The notes under the pieces were generated by a model. That model was not told where the DNA came from, did no database searches, and saw only the letters and a list, made by a program, of their open reading frames with translations. 64,000 nt of DNA from Symbiodinium sp. CCMP2592 (Eukaryota; Sar; Dinophyceae; Suessiales; Symbiodiniaceae). Shown one piece after another: positions 24,545 through 35,407 of the stretch (positions are counted from its first letter, which is position 1; each line of letters starts with the position of its first letter). A program made the position numbers and the translations under genes. Location of the stretch: contig CAJNDT010001313.1 of the NCBI GenBank assembly GCA_905221615.1, positions 416,001 through 480,000 of the forward strand. Reading direction: 5' to 3'.

Positions 24545-25440
24545 CCTGGCCAGCTGTCCAGATGCGCTAAACCCTACACCTTAAACCCTGAACCTTGAAC
24601 TCTACACCCTGAACCCCAAACCTTGAACCCTGGTCTCCCTCACCACCCCTCAGCCAACATGGCGCTCCAACTCCTTGCCGGGCAGGTGCTAAACGCAAAA
24701 AGAAGGAACTTGAACCCTGAACCCTCAACGGTAAACCCTCAACCCCAAACCTTCAACCCTGACTCTAAACCCTCCACCCCCAACCTTGAACCCTGAACCG
24801 TCGTGCCCAAACCGTCAAAAACCCCCGCGGGATATCGGCCCAAGGCCCTCGGAGGCGCAGTGCGAGCCTCCTGGCCGATGTGGAGGAGGAGGAACAGCAG
24901 ACGAGGACGTCTTTGGGTTTAGGATTCTAGGGGGTTCTTCGGTTTAGGGACAAGAGGGCTTTTTTGGGGTTTTTAGGGGCTTTGGTTTAGGGGTTTAGAG
25001 GTTCGGGAGGAACAGCAGACGAGGGACGTCTTAGGGTTAAGGCTCCCCTAGGTTTGGTGTACCGTACTTGAATACTTTTTTTGGATACCTGTTCCTTAAA
25101 GGAACCATTATGAAATAGCAGTCTATACTTTTTACTCCCTGGATACTTCAAAGTCTTAGGGTTAAGGGGTTGTAGGGGTTTAGAGGTTTAGGGTTTAGGG
25201 CTAAGGGGGTTCTTCGGGTTTAGGGATAAGAGGGCTTATAGGGTTGTTAGGGGCTTTGGGGTTTTCGGGGTTTAGAGGTTTAGGGGTTGGGGTTACGGGG
25301 AGTTTATCGGGCTGTTAGGGTTTATATTTCGCTCCAAAAAACCTAGCTTTTTAGGGTTCCTTGAATTGATTTTTTTTATAAAATAGGGTCAGGTAGGGAT
25401 TAGGATCTCCCAGATGCTGAGGTTTAGGGGTTTGGGGTTG
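24545..25440. repeat. degenerate telomere-like block, C-rich then G-rich
   Basis: 24550-24810 is C-rich (AACCCTGAACCCTCAACC units). 24900-25440 is G-rich (TTTAGGGGTTTAGAGGTTTA units), so the orientation flips near 24.85 kb. A 25 bp direct repeat, GGAGGAACAGCAGACGAGGA followed by CGTCTT, occurs at about 24889 and 25009, on either side of one telomere-like stretch. Confidence 0.7.
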
Positions 25441-25923
25441 GTGTAGGGCCGATCGCTATAGTTGGGTCTTTGGGCCATGGATGGGTCTCCGAAGTGTCAT
25501 GGCTTTGGAAGGGCAGTCATTTGCAAGGTTCAGGTTTTAGGGTGTCTGGTTTCCAGACACTGTGGTTTCGGCACTGACAGCGTTGTGGGCACAGGTCGTA
25601 CGCAGGTCTCTCTGCCGTGAGGGTTAGTTCAATGTGGCCTGCTGGGCTTGGAACCCTAAACCCCAAACCCTTGTGTATCAGGCATTGGTGTCAGTACGAG
25701 CTTTAGGGTGCATGCGTCGTAAGGGCCATGCAAGCCTCCCGACGCGTTGACCTGTCTGGGTTTAGGGCCTAGGGTTTCGAGCCGGGTTATCTCAAACCCC
25801 AATGCCTGAACTCTAAAACCTTACACTGCAGCCCTTTAAGCTCCAAGCCCAAACCCAAAACCCGAAAACCCTGGTAACCCTAAACCCCAATGAACCCATA
25901 AACCCTAAACTGGCTCTAAACCC

Positions 25924-26087
25924 CAAGCCACATCAAAAAAGAACCGCTGTGTCCTGAGCCTCAAACACTCCTGCAGGAGCCAGCCGAAAAGGAGGCCCGT
26001 GAAGTCCGTGAAGAAGTCCCTGCGTGTGCCACTCAAAGGAGGCACCCATTTAGGGCTCACCAAGACCCCGAAAAGCAGGCAAAATAA
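25924..26087 (+). CDS. possible terminal exon
   Basis: About 54 codons rich in Glu/Lys/Arg (EKEAREVREEVPACATQRRH) to TAA 26085-26087. A 72-codon minus frame overlaps it. Confidence 0.25.
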
Positions 26088-26810
26088 TGGCCCAAAACCA
26101 ATAACAGGTTTTTTTTTCCGCATACTTTTGGGGTCCAGGTGGGGTTCAGGGCTACACTCTCACTCAGAGAATCGAAACCTTAGGCCCAAGGCCCCATGAA
26201 CACTGCAAACCCTTTGACGGAACCATTACACTAAGGGTCTTTAAGGACCCTTATTCTCCCTAGCTCAGGACCCATAGAAGGAACCCCTAAGCCCTGAATT
26301 CTCATAGGAGCCCAATTCCCCAGCCCGCAAGGCTGCTGCAAGTATCGTGTGCAGCGGCATTGGCGATGGCAGCAGATGCTGGAAGAGCCGCACGGGCCTA
26401 AGCGATCATGAGCGATTTGCAATGTCATTGTCGTTAATGGTCGTGCTTTTCATATTCGTAATGGTAGCAAGGTTACGAAGTCTTTGATTCCTGTGAGGTT
26501 TGTACATCAGGTACCCGATGACGTGTCTCGATGATACACGGGCTTTAATAGAGTTAGAACACGGTCTTGGGATGCGTCGTACAATTATACATGGTCATAA
26601 TGCGGAACGGCGAAATCGCATTGGCAACTATTTAGACCCCTACAGATCAAGGTGCTGAGCCTCTACCAGAGTGTATTGACTAGGATCCGGCGGCTGCAGC
26701 TTTGTGAGCACTGTTCCCAGACTTTCCACTATCCTCTAATGAAGGAGTAGACCTTAACTGATCATATTGCTACCTCGGTTTAACATTCCTTAAATAAGTA
26801 AGGGATACAT

Positions 26811-26943
26811 TGGACGATTTGGGATGATGGTGCAGTCTTCGCATGTGCAGTGAAGCACAAGGTCAGTGGGTACCCCACAGCCCCAGAAATCTGCTTCCCA
26901 CCAAAGCATGAAGCGCAGCATGTACAGAATCGGGCCTTCAGGG
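26811..26943 (+). CDS. possible exon with GTAAGT donor
   Basis: 44 open codons (GYPTAPEICFPPKHEAQHVQ) ending at G|GTAAGT. No homology. A further open frame follows at 26963-27259. Confidence 0.35.
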
Positions 26944-27298
26944 GTAAGTCTGCCATGCGTCTATGCTGAGTTGCGAATGCAATCGCCGGCTTGCCTCACA
27001 CCTGCTGTTGCTTCACGAGTCGAGGTTTAAAGTGCCAGTGCCAGGTGTTCTGGAGTGTCATCTAACAGCCGACAGTGGCTGCAGTGATGTGTCGGAACCT
27101 CCCCGCCGACCTCCGATTTCCGCGACTGCTCGGAAATTGGGTGTGATTTATTTACAGAAGTTGCGATGCTGGCACCGGAGGTTGCAGGTGCTTGTCACAG
27201 CCGCATGGTTTTCGAGGTATTGTGTTAGGGGAGTTCCTTTCCTGCACTGTACATGTTAGGACTTAAACACGAAACCGCACAAGAGGTTCGTTGGCCCT

Positions 27299-27371
27299 TA
27301 ATATATAATATAACATACTAGTACAATGTAATATACTATCGTATAATATAATATACTATATAGTATAGTAT
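27299..27371. repeat. AT-rich ATAATATA tract
   Basis: Imperfect TATAATATAATATACTA repeats. Confidence 0.75.
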
Positions 27372-27453
27372 TACACGCCGGCTGCAGGCTCGGTGTCTAC
27401 GCGTGCTGCAACGACACTGGGCCACCGCGCAGCTCGGTTGCGAGATAGGGGTA

Positions 27454-27545
27454 CGCAAAGGCCCCAAAGTAGTTCCTTTTTGGGGTTCATATATGGAATC
27501 CTATAAGGTACTCCCAAAAAGGAACTACCTTGGGGCCTCTGGGTA
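27454..27545. repeat. TIR element family C, copy 2
   Basis: AAGGCCCCAAAGTAGTTCCT TTTTGGGGTTC ... AAAAAGGAACTACCTTGGGG CCTCTGGGTAAG. Almost identical to the copy at 35110-35200. Confidence 0.8.
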
Positions 27546-27546
27546 A

Positions 27547-27757
27547 GTCCAAGTGGTCCTGTTTTTGTTTCTTGGTGCCCGCAAAAAACCACAGCCCGAT
27601 AGTCAAGAGAGCTGGGTCACTTAGGCTATCAGGGTTCGTGAGTGCACATCGGATCGGGTTCGGACATCATATAGACTTTCGATTCCGGAGCGGGCACTGC
27701 CTACGACCTGAGCACAGGCTGGGCATTACGAGCCGGATCATTGCAGCTTCACGATAG
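27547..27757 (+). CDS. possible exon after family C
   Basis: 70 codons (SFR- and His-rich; ends TAG near 27757) beginning where the family C end GGGTAAG stops. No homology. Confidence 0.3.
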
Positions 27758-27810
27758 CACAATGGGACATGGACCTGAAGGATCATGGCGGATTTCATAG
27801 GAGTATGATG

Positions 27811-28167
27811 CTGGGTCTGGCCCTGTCAACTCGAAAGACCATGAAATGTATGAAGCTGCAGCTGCACGTGGAATCGGCTCTCAAGCAGTGGACAGTAAGA
27901 TTGATTGTCTCTGGGGGCTGTGGGCTCCAGAAGAGGAATATAGGGGCCTTCATGATTACCTATACTATTTTGGGGGCTCCTTATTATAATTATGGTATAA
28001 TGGGCCCCCAAACCCTAGTCTTATTATTAAGGGCCCTATATTAGCTCATACCTAATTAAGCCAGAAATTCGGAAAGTCTTTGGTGCTCAGGCTACCACGC
28101 GCTCTTCGTGTCGGAGCCTGGAACGCAGGCGCTCTCAAGTCTTTCGGTTTGTTTACATGGAGAGGTG
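27811..28167 (+). CDS. possible exon pair around family B copy 7
   Basis: 27811-27940 (YEAAAARGIGSQAVDSKIDC) runs into a family B element; 28043-28167 (IKPEIRKVFGAQATTRSSCR, TGA) follows it. Confidence 0.3.
27939..28042. repeat. TIR element family B, copy 7
   Basis: Best-preserved copy: TATAGGGGCCTTCATGATTA CC ... CTTATTATTAAGGGCCCTAT A. Confidence 0.8.
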
Positions 28168-28761
28168 AGAGTTTGGAACAGTGGGGGTTGCTGGTTTATC
28201 GCTCAGAACTTCTTGGTGCTAGGGTTTCATGGGTTTTGAATCCTGCCAAGCGCTAGAGACCTTAAATCGAGCCCCTTCGCTCCTGGCCATGACGCCCCGA
28301 CATTCTGGTCTTTCCAGCATACACCAGGATCTTGCGATCAAGGTTCTCTGGAATCTCCCTTCTGCGGATTCATGCGCGCATGTAAGATCCTTAGGTTTAT
28401 GTGCAAGTTTCAGGAAGTAAAGCCTCAACACATAAAGCTCTTATAGGGACCCCTAAATACTGCTCATTTGTCGTCAATGTGCTTTGTTGGGTACTTCCCC
28501 AAGTATGCACCAAATGGGTACATGGAGCCTTACACCCTTATGGAAATTTTCTACGAAACCGGAAACCCTTACAGAACCCTTCTATATAGAATTTGAAACC
28601 CTTGTAGCGGCCTGCTTTAGAACCGGAAGCCCTTATAGACCCTGATAGAAACATTTCTATAGAAGTTGAAACTCTTACAAAAGTCTAAAGAACACGAACA
28701 AAGAACGCTTCTATAGAACCCTATAGAGCCCTAAACCTACCTCAGCCTTGTAGAATCCTTA

Positions 28762-28878
28762 ACTACTATTTGCTTAAGAAACCACCAAAAAATAAAAATA
28801 ATAATCCCTATATAACCCCCATAAGGAATATATTTTTTATTTTTTGGGGGTTCTTAAGCAAATAGTAGTTAAAGGAAC
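28762..28878. repeat. TIR element, single copy (family N)
   Basis: TTAACTACTATTTGCTTAAG AAACC ... GGGTTCTTAAGCAAATAGTA GTTAA; arms of about 30 bp around an AT-rich centre. Confidence 0.7.
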
Positions 28879-29146
28879 TGCTTGCCAGGAGTTTCTCGGC
28901 TGCTTTCCCACGCCCAGAATGGCCGCTGAAGCCTTCGACTGGCGTGCCCGGGAGGTCTCGGTTGGTTTAGGGAGTTTAGGTTGTGGCGCTTAGTTTTTTT
29001 TTTATTGGGGGGGGGGCTTATAGAGTTTTGGTTTTTTGGCGCTTATAGGGGTTAGGGTTTGGGGGGATTATAGGGTTTAGGTTTTGGGGTTTATGGGGTC
29101 TAGGTTTGGTGTTTTTGGAGTTGATAATTAGGGTTTAGGCTTAGAG

Positions 29147-29431
29147 TGCATACAGGAAGGGTGAAGCTTTTGCTTTGAGAGGTCTTGGGGTGTCGGGCGC
29201 CGAGGGCTCCGGGCTTGGGTGCTGTACTTTGCTGCAGGGTTCTGTGTGTTTTCGTCTGCACCTAGAGGATCCATCGTAGTTCCTTTTTGGGGTTCATATT
29301 TAAATCCTATAAGGTAATCCCCAAAAGGAACTCCTATGGAGCCTATGGGTAGATCTTGTCTTACAGCTGAGTTTCGGGTTCGGACGCCTGGAACGCAGAG
29401 CGGAGGTTATGATGGGCGTCAGACTTGAGGT
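29147..29431 (+). CDS. possible exon pair around family C copy 3
   Basis: 29147-29262 and about 29346-29431 (LQLSFGFGRLERRAEVMMGV) are open on either side of a family C element; exact joins are ambiguous. Confidence 0.25.
29261..29352. repeat. TIR element family C, copy 3
   Basis: CCTAGAGGATCCATCGTAGT TCC ... AAAAGGAACTCCTATGGAGC CTATGGG. Confidence 0.8.
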
Positions 29432-29469
29432 TTAGGCCTAGGCGTGAGGCCCAGATGCCTGTCACCGTC

Positions 29470-29702
29470 CCCCAAGGGTCCAAAGGACCCAATAATTAGT
29501 AATTAGGTACTCGGTTTTAGGATACAGTAGCAGACCAAAAGTTGGAAACCCAATAGCCTCAACCCTTAAGAGTAATGTATAGGGAATCCCAGCGCGATTT
29601 GGCCTTAATCCGGTTTCCAACTTTATGGAGTTTACTGTAGTTGTTATATGTAGGTTAGGATCTTGGAGAGTATATGATTAGTGGGTACTTGGACCCTTGG
29701 GG
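29470..29702. repeat. TIR element family I, copy 2, with family D copy 4 nested
   Basis: The outer ends CCCAAGGGTCCAAAGGACCC and TACTTGGACCCTTGGGG match copy 1 at 11.5 kb. After ACAGTAG the uninterrupted copy continues TTATGTAGGTTAGGAT; here about 105 bp (AAAGTTGGAAACCC ... GGTTTCCAACTTTATGG) comes first, then TGTAGTTGTTATATGTAGGT. Confidence 0.75.
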
Positions 29703-29931
29703 ATCCGACATTAGCTTCACTGAGCTTCTAGGTTACCCAGTAAGAACGAAAGGGTCGAAGCGCCTGGTGATTAGGCACTTGGGTTCGGGACCGTTGTTTT
29801 GTAGGTTAAGTAATATGATTATTAGCCACTTGGACCGTAATCTAGGGTTTTGGATTTTGGGGGGGTGTATGGGGTTGAGGCTTCTTGGAGGTGGTCTTCG
29901 GCGGCTTTGCGCAAATCCTAAAGCTTCATGA
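29700..29931 (+). CDS. possible exon after nested element
   Basis: Open frame (DISFTELLGYPVRTKGSKRL) starting at the family I end and running to TGA near 29931; the last 20 codons are over telomere-like sequence. Confidence 0.25.
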
Positions 29932-29951
29932 GGATTTAGAGTAAACATGAG

Positions 29952-30243
29952 TAAACGAAGGGCACGCGAGCTTCGCGATTCACCCGCCAGTATGTTTGAT
30001 ACGGGTGGAGAGGCACGATGATGCGTTTAGCAGATGGCATGCAGGCCAGCCCCATCCCTATCGTTGGGTATCGCTGGGGCCAGCTCGGTAGAGTTCCATC
30101 CTGTCAGTACTGCGGAAAAGCCTGACTCTGCGAACACTCTCTTCTGATTTCTCGTTTGCCCTTTGCAGGCATCTTGGAGAGTGGTGAACTACCCCATCTC
30201 GGCTGACGAGGCTGGGCACAGGGGTCGGAATAGGCAGAAGTAG
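29952..30243 (+). CDS. possible last two exons
   Basis: 29952-30090 (RVERHDDAFSRWHAGQPHPY) ends CTCG|GTAGAG. TTTGCAG|G at 30168 is a good acceptor, followed by 24 codons (ASWRVVNYPISADEAGHRGR) to TAG 30241-30243. A 64-codon minus frame overlaps it. Confidence 0.3.
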
Positions 30244-30629
30244 TGTCCCCATTATTTTCCTTGTAGTATTCTACCAGCAGCATAGTATACTATACTGCTC
30301 CTGACCGTTACGACCCCAAAGCCTGCACCCTATAAACCCTAAGCTTTCACATCGTTTTCTCATCATTCCGGCCCTTATCGTAGCCTCCTGGATGTAGGCC
30401 CTGCAGCTTCACCCAGTCGACGGTTAGACTGTGGTAGACTACCTAGGACCTAGTGACCCAGTGACTACCTGGTAGCCTGGTAGACTGTAGACTTCGCATA
30501 ATGATAGTGCCATAGAGTCTACACATTCCTCGAGAAGCGGACCGGATGGGTTTTGATAAGTCTGATAAGTCAGAGCTTGATTGCTTCTGTAAATGCCTGT
30601 CCCCGGCCCTGCTCAAGTAGTGTGTAATC

Positions 30630-31315
30630 GTGCTTTCCAGTGGATTTTTCGTGGGATGGCAATGCAGCGGTGCGCATTGCTTCCGTAGTCCGGGATTGGG
30701 GCGCTCCAAGTATGTGCAGTGTTGTTCATCACTCCGGCAAGGGCAGTCTTGTCTGCTTGAATACAAGCCGTGTAGCCCACAGTTGGGGGGATACACAGGA
30801 AGAGGGACTGGGATGGGGAGGGAGGGGGTTTTCGGGGGGAGGACGGATTTTTGAGGGGCTGACTGGGGCATATCATTGGCTTGAATGCGACTTTGGTCCT
30901 GGTATGGCTTGCTGTGCCCAGGCCAAGAAATTGCTGGAGGGATTGAAGGCGCCCGGAAGTGGTGGTACCAGGCTCCTCTTGGACGGCAGGATCCAGCTTT
31001 GGGAGACGGCCGCTTTGCTCGTCACGAGCGCGAGGAAGCTTTCGGAAGACGCCCTTCACGTGGCGGTGACGACTCAGTGACGACAGTGTCCAGGGCGCAC
31101 GTTGACATCCCCCTGTGCGACTGGATTTGGCTGAGCGCTATGGCCATGGCTGAAAGAGGTGGTCGAGGCGAGTGCCAAAGAGGCCGTTGACAAGTGGACC
31201 GGTTCCTCAAGTTCTTGCTCCCCTTCCAGCCGTACTGAATCAGGATGACATCATGGCCTTGGGGCAGTTGCAGAAAGAGCTAAGAGCTCCGTCCACAACT
31301 TCAGAGAGCTTCGGG
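30630..31315 (+). CDS. GC-rich segment with competing open frames
   Basis: Frames of 146 (30640-31080) and 101 codons (30885-31190) overlap on +, with 142- and 148-codon frames on -. The composition resembles the coding exons, but the true frame cannot be chosen by eye and no domain is recognised. Confidence 0.25.
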
Positions 31316-31441
31316 GTTTGGGGTTAAGGCGTGGGAGGTTTAGGGTATAAGGGCTTAAGCTGAAGGGTTTAGGGGTTGATGGGTTCAGGGGTTTACGGGT
31401 TCACGTGTTTAGGGTTTACGGGAGTTTGGGCCTGATCCCTG

Positions 31442-31586
31442 GCACCACTCTCTTACAACCCTAAGGGTCTAGGTAGTCCTTATTTATGATTGTTGATACC
31501 TAAAAAGGCCCAAAAGTCCTATAATAGGGAGTACCTAAAAAGGCCCGAAAGTCCTATAATAGGGAGTATTGGACCCTCTGGGTAAG
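31442..31586. repeat. TIR element family J, copy 1, with internal duplication
   Basis: A 35 bp unit (CCTAAAAAGGCCCAAAAGTC CTATAATAGGGAGTA) occurs twice in tandem, within ends related to the 40.37-40.65 kb copies (ACCCTAAGGGTC / GGACCCTCTGGG). Confidence 0.6.
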
Positions 31587-31670
31587 TCTACAGGCACTTC
31601 ACGCGAAGTGAAGAGTACGGCTTTCCTTCGAAGCGGGTTGCAGAGTTTCAGGCTCCGGCGTTCAAGCGAG

Positions 31671-31765
31671 GCCTTAATAGTTAGAATCGGGTTTTGCTGC
31701 ATATTGTATTGTAGTCAAAATAAGGCATCCCAAAATAGTATATAAGGGAATTCCTTAGGCCTATC
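31671..31765. repeat. TIR element family B, copy 8 (diverged)
   Basis: GGCCTTAATAGTTAGAATCG GG ... TAAGGGAATTCCTTAGGCC. It directly follows an open piece, 31587-31671 (SKRVAEFQAPAFKR). Confidence 0.5.
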
Positions 31766-32660
31766 TTAAGGATTTAGGTTTGTCAACTTGTCACTGCTAC
31801 TTAAAGCTGCGAAGCTCGAGAGTGACAGACACACCCAAAGCTCCCAACTGCCAACCAGAAGCCCCCAAACTAGACCCCAATGAAAAGTAACGATGAAGCC
31901 CCAACCCCCCAAACCTCAAGACTCTAATATAGGGGGCTTGAACAAGTAGCAATACTATTCCACAGGGTTCTTTCAAGTTCTTTCACGTGTGACCAAGACC
32001 CCAAAACCACAAACTCTCCAGAAGAGGTCAAGCCCTTGCTGCTTAGGACCTGAACCAACCCCTAAATCTCATGGAAAACCTTAAAACGCCCTACGACTCT
32101 AAACCCAGAAGCCTGGCAACCCCAAAACCCGCAAAGCCATAAAGCCCTCTAAATCCCTAAATCCCGTACCCTGAAAACTAAACCCCGACCTCCCTGCCAG
32201 GACGATGCCAAGACACTGCCAGAGGCCCAGGATGGACCTGACGATGCCCGGGTTCGGAATTGATGTAGATTAAGGTTTGGGTCACCCTACACCCCCTGAC
32301 CCCTATAAACCCTGCATCCCAAACCCTAAACCCTGAACCCTATAGTCGGAGTCTCAGTCATGGGCGGCGAATGTGAAACAGGAAGAACAGACAGGTGCTT
32401 GTACAGTCACTGGAAGTCGGTTTAGGGTTCAGGGTTTAGCGTTTTGGAAATTGGCGATGATCTTGTGTTACGCTAGGAGTGGCATCATTCCCAGAATTCA
32501 GAACTAGTTAGTGATGTCCATCTCTATCCGGGCAATAATCGGGGAACTGTCAGGGCTCTATTCGGCGTCTAGTTCTAGGGCTTCGGGTCGGGGGTTGTGT
32601 CTGGGATTTAATATGCTGAGTTGAAGATTCTTTCCTTGGGGCCCTTAATAATGAGGATCC
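31766..32660. other. no confident gene; AACCC-rich
   Basis: Telomere-like degenerate units (CCCCAAAACC, CCCTAAATCC) with short open islands (for example 32345-32419 ending TCG|GTTTAG). Confidence 0.3.
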
Positions 32661-32666
32661 TCTGAG

Positions 32667-33013
32667 AATCCGTTTTCGGTTTCTTCGCCAGCGGGTCTAC
32701 ATTTCCAGGCAACATGTCTTTGAGGCCCGAGCCCCCAAAAAAATCCAAAGCCCGAAACTCCAAACAGTCTCAGACTGCAGGGCCCGCGGTTCTTCTGCTT
32801 GAACCCTAGGGCTCCAGTTGCCTAAATAGTAGGTTACTGGGGCATAGACTATATGGTTAGTAACCTACTATTTAGGTAACTGGACTTACAAGACACTTTG
32901 CCCCAGACCTCTATGGAACCATTTGGCCAACTTGGCGCCCAAATATCAACGCCAGAGATGGCTGACAAGATTGAGCAATGGGTTGTGTGCTTTGAACAGA
33001 ACCTTCCGAAGTG
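32667..33013 (+). CDS. possible exon pair around family H copy 2
   Basis: 32667-32808 (SKARNSKQSQTAGPAVLLLE) and about 32886-33013 (PEMADKIEQWVVCFEQNLPK, TGA) flank a family H element. The second piece lies partly inside an inverted duplication, so an ancient exon may have been copied along with the element. Confidence 0.3.
32805..32950 (+). repeat. 146 bp inverted repeat, left arm (contains family H copy 2)
   Basis: Begins CCTAGGGCTCCAGTTGCCTA, ends GGCGCCCAAATATCAAC; near-identical in reverse complement to 33764-33909. Confidence 0.9.
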
Positions 33014-33763
33014 AAGTGGAGCAGCGCGCTCGTGACCAAAATGAGGGAGTCCGACATCCCCCAGTTCAGGGTTCAGGTCTTTTGGGTTTTTTCTATTAGG
33101 GTCTTACCCCACACCTCATATTAGGATATTGGCTATTTTATGGATAAGGTTATGGATTGTTTAGGTGCTTTGGGTTTTGAGTTGTGCTATGGATAATTGT
33201 GTTGGTTTGGTAGGTTGCTTTGTTTCGGGATTAATTACTGTATTTGTTTTTGGGTGGTGCTTTGTGTATTTGTGGTTGGGGTTGTGTATCTTTGTAGGTT
33301 TAGTGGTGGGTGAAGATAGGGGGTCTCTTGAGTGAAGGTAGGGGGCTTTTTGGTTCAAGGAAGGGGGTTTCTTGAGTCAAGTTCTGGGGCTTCTTAATTC
33401 AAGGGGTCTCCTTGGGCTGGGAAGCGCTACGTTTTCATAAGAGACACCTTGCCCCAGTTATGCTTATTGTTATTCGTGGGTTTAGGGCTTATGGGTTAAT
33501 TGTATTAAAGGGATTGGGTTTGGGATTTTACGGTTGAGTTTGGGTTGAGGAATAACGGGGATTTATGGGGGAAGGTGGTTTCGGGGAATTGGGCTAAGGA
33601 ACAACGGGGATTTATGGGGGAAGGTGTTTTTTCTGGGTTTAGGCTTGGGATTTTGGGAATATGGTTTTACGGGGATTCTGGGTTGAGATTTCGGGAATTC
33701 TGGGTTGAGATTTGGCATATGGGTATAACGGGGTTTTGGGAATATGGTTTTCGGGAATTTTGG
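32951..33763. other. G/T-rich loop between the inverted arms
   Basis: Strongly G+T on the + strand. Contains a tandem duplication (AACGGGGATTTATGGGGGAA at 33552 and 33604) and repeated GGGTTGAGATTTCGGGAATT-like units. AGACACCTTGCCCCAG at 33439 repeats part of the arms. No gene. Confidence 0.6.
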
Positions 33764-33909
33764 GTTGATATTTGGGCGCCAAGTTGGCCACATGGTTCCA
33801 TAGAGGTCTGGGGCAAGGTGTCTTGTAAGTCCAGTTACCTAAATAGTAGGTTACTAACCATTTAGTCTATGCCCCAGTAACCTACTATTTAGGCAACTGG
33901 AGCCCTAGG
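33764..33909 (-). repeat. 146 bp inverted repeat, right arm (contains family H copy 3)
   Basis: Starts GTTGATATTTGGGCGCCAAG and ends GCAACTGGAGCCCTAGG; inverted partner of 32805-32950. Confidence 0.9.
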
Positions 33910-33916
33910 GGAAACT

Positions 33917-34309
33917 GTGGGTTCGGACCGAGTAGTTACAAATTTGGAGGAACGGCTGGAGCTTTTGAGCAGGTGCTTGGGCTATACTTCTGGCGCTTTT
34001 ACTACTATTGCACGAAGCGGACGTGCAGGAGAAAAATGTTTTTTATCTTGTACACATATACACATGTGCAGAAGCATGGGCAACGAGACATGTCAAGTCA
34101 ATCTGCAGAAAAATTACAGTAGCACTGTGCTCACCAGAAGACGTCTGGGTGAAGGAGGCAAAGGAAAAATCTGGAAACGAAGATGGGACACGGTGGTGTT
34201 TTTCACTTTGGGGGACCGTTCGCTGGGAGTGCCGGGGAAAGCACATGTGTGGCGAGGCGAAACTCTGCAGAACAGGGTAACATGTGGGATCGCCACGTGT
34301 TGTCGTTAG
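33917..34309 (+). CDS. possible coding exon (130 codons)
   Basis: Longest open frame in this part (GKGKIWKRRWDTVVFFTLGD), starting right after family H copy 3, TAG near 34309. It has no recognised domain, and 60-90-codon frames overlap it on both strands. Confidence 0.3.
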   Translation: MGSDRVVTNLEERLELLSRCLGYTSGAFTTIARSGRAGEKCFLSCTHIHMCRSMGNETCQVNLQKNYSSTVLTRRRLGEGGKGKIWKRRWDTVVFFTLGDRSLGVPGKAHVWRGETLQNRVTCGIATCCR

Positions 34310-34477
34310 TTTGCACGTGTGAACACGAGATACACCATCGGCTGTAAACTTAAAACCCTGAAGACCCTCTGTATAAGGACCCTTAGGACCTTAAACCCCA
34401 AAAGACACTCCAGAATCGTGAAGGCCCCAACATGCCCTAAAGATCCCTAAAGCATTGTTTGAAACCCTGACGACAAA

Positions 34478-34605
34478 GATCGTAAGGACCCTACATAAGC
34501 CGGAACGAAGAACAAAGAACATTGCACACAACGGGTGCGTGTGGATCGTAAAGACCCTATACAAGCCGGAACGAAGGAACACAGAACGTCGCGAAGGAAC
34601 GATGC
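34478..34605. repeat. two-copy tandem repeat of about 68 bp
   Basis: GATCGTAAGGACCCTACATA AGCCGGAACGAAG and GATCGTAAAGACCCTATACA AGCCGGAACGAAG. Confidence 0.75.
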
Positions 34606-34754
34606 TGCGCGATTCAGATCGGTAGTTTAACCTTAACCCGGGCATACAAAGTCACGGGCCAAGCTCCACCACCTTCTTTGGCCGGTTCACGGGCTTGCAC
34701 GTTCTGGGTGTCGGGCACCAGCACGTTTATCCCTTCGGCTCGATAAGGGTGGTT

Positions 34755-34847
34755 GTCAAAATTATGGTCCCTTTTTGGGTACCCTAAATATGAGCTGCCG
34801 TATTACATTAAGGACCCAAAAAGGGACCATAATTTTGACAACCACGC
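34755..34847. repeat. TIR element family E, copy 2
   Basis: GTTGTCAAAATTATGGTCCC TTTTTGGGTACC ... GGACCCAAAAAGGGACCATA ATTTTGACAAC; arms of about 30 bp. Confidence 0.8.
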
Positions 34848-34985
34848 TAAACCCTGAACCCTAAACCCTAAACCCTAAATCATAAACCCTATAGGGTTTA
34901 TGATTTAGGGTTTAGGGTTTAGGGTTTAGAAGGTTTAGGAGTTTATAAACTCCTAAACCTTCTAAACCCTAAACCCTAAACCCAT
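34848..34985. repeat. two telomere-like palindromes back to back
   Basis: CCCTAAACCC runs to a centre at CCTATAGG (about 34890), turns into TTTAGGG, then turns back at TTTATAAA (about 34945) to CCCTAAACCC: two fold-back units in 140 bp. Confidence 0.85.
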
Positions 34986-35109
34986 ATGGTAGGAGAGCCA
35001 TGCATGAAGTGTAAACACCCCAGTTCGACCGACGAGCCGGTTAAGCGTCCACAAGCGAACCGAGGCCTCGAACGCCAAAAGCCCAAATTAAACTCTGCAT
35101 AACTTCGCT

Positions 35110-35200
35110 ACCCAAAGGCCCCAAAGTAGTTCCTTTTTGGGGTTCATATATAGAATCCTATAAGGTGCTCCCAAAAAGGAACTACCTTGGGGCGTCTGGA
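35110..35200. repeat. TIR element family C, copy 4
   Basis: AAGGCCCCAAAGTAGTTCCT ... AGGAACTACCTTGGGGCG; twin of 27454-27545. Confidence 0.8.
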
Positions 35201-35407
35201 TATATTAGACCCCCTATAGCCCAAGAGCCTCAACGGTATGCCAGGATCCTCCTTGTACCCTCAAACAGGGGTATATGGTCCCAAATAAGGGGCGTTTAGG
35301 GTCTAATTGAGGGTAGATGGAGGGTCTAGGTAGTCCCGTTGAGCATGAAGACCCGAGCGCCGTTCCCGAAGGACCGCAACGGCCCTTGACTTTGAAGGCT
35401 TCCCAGA

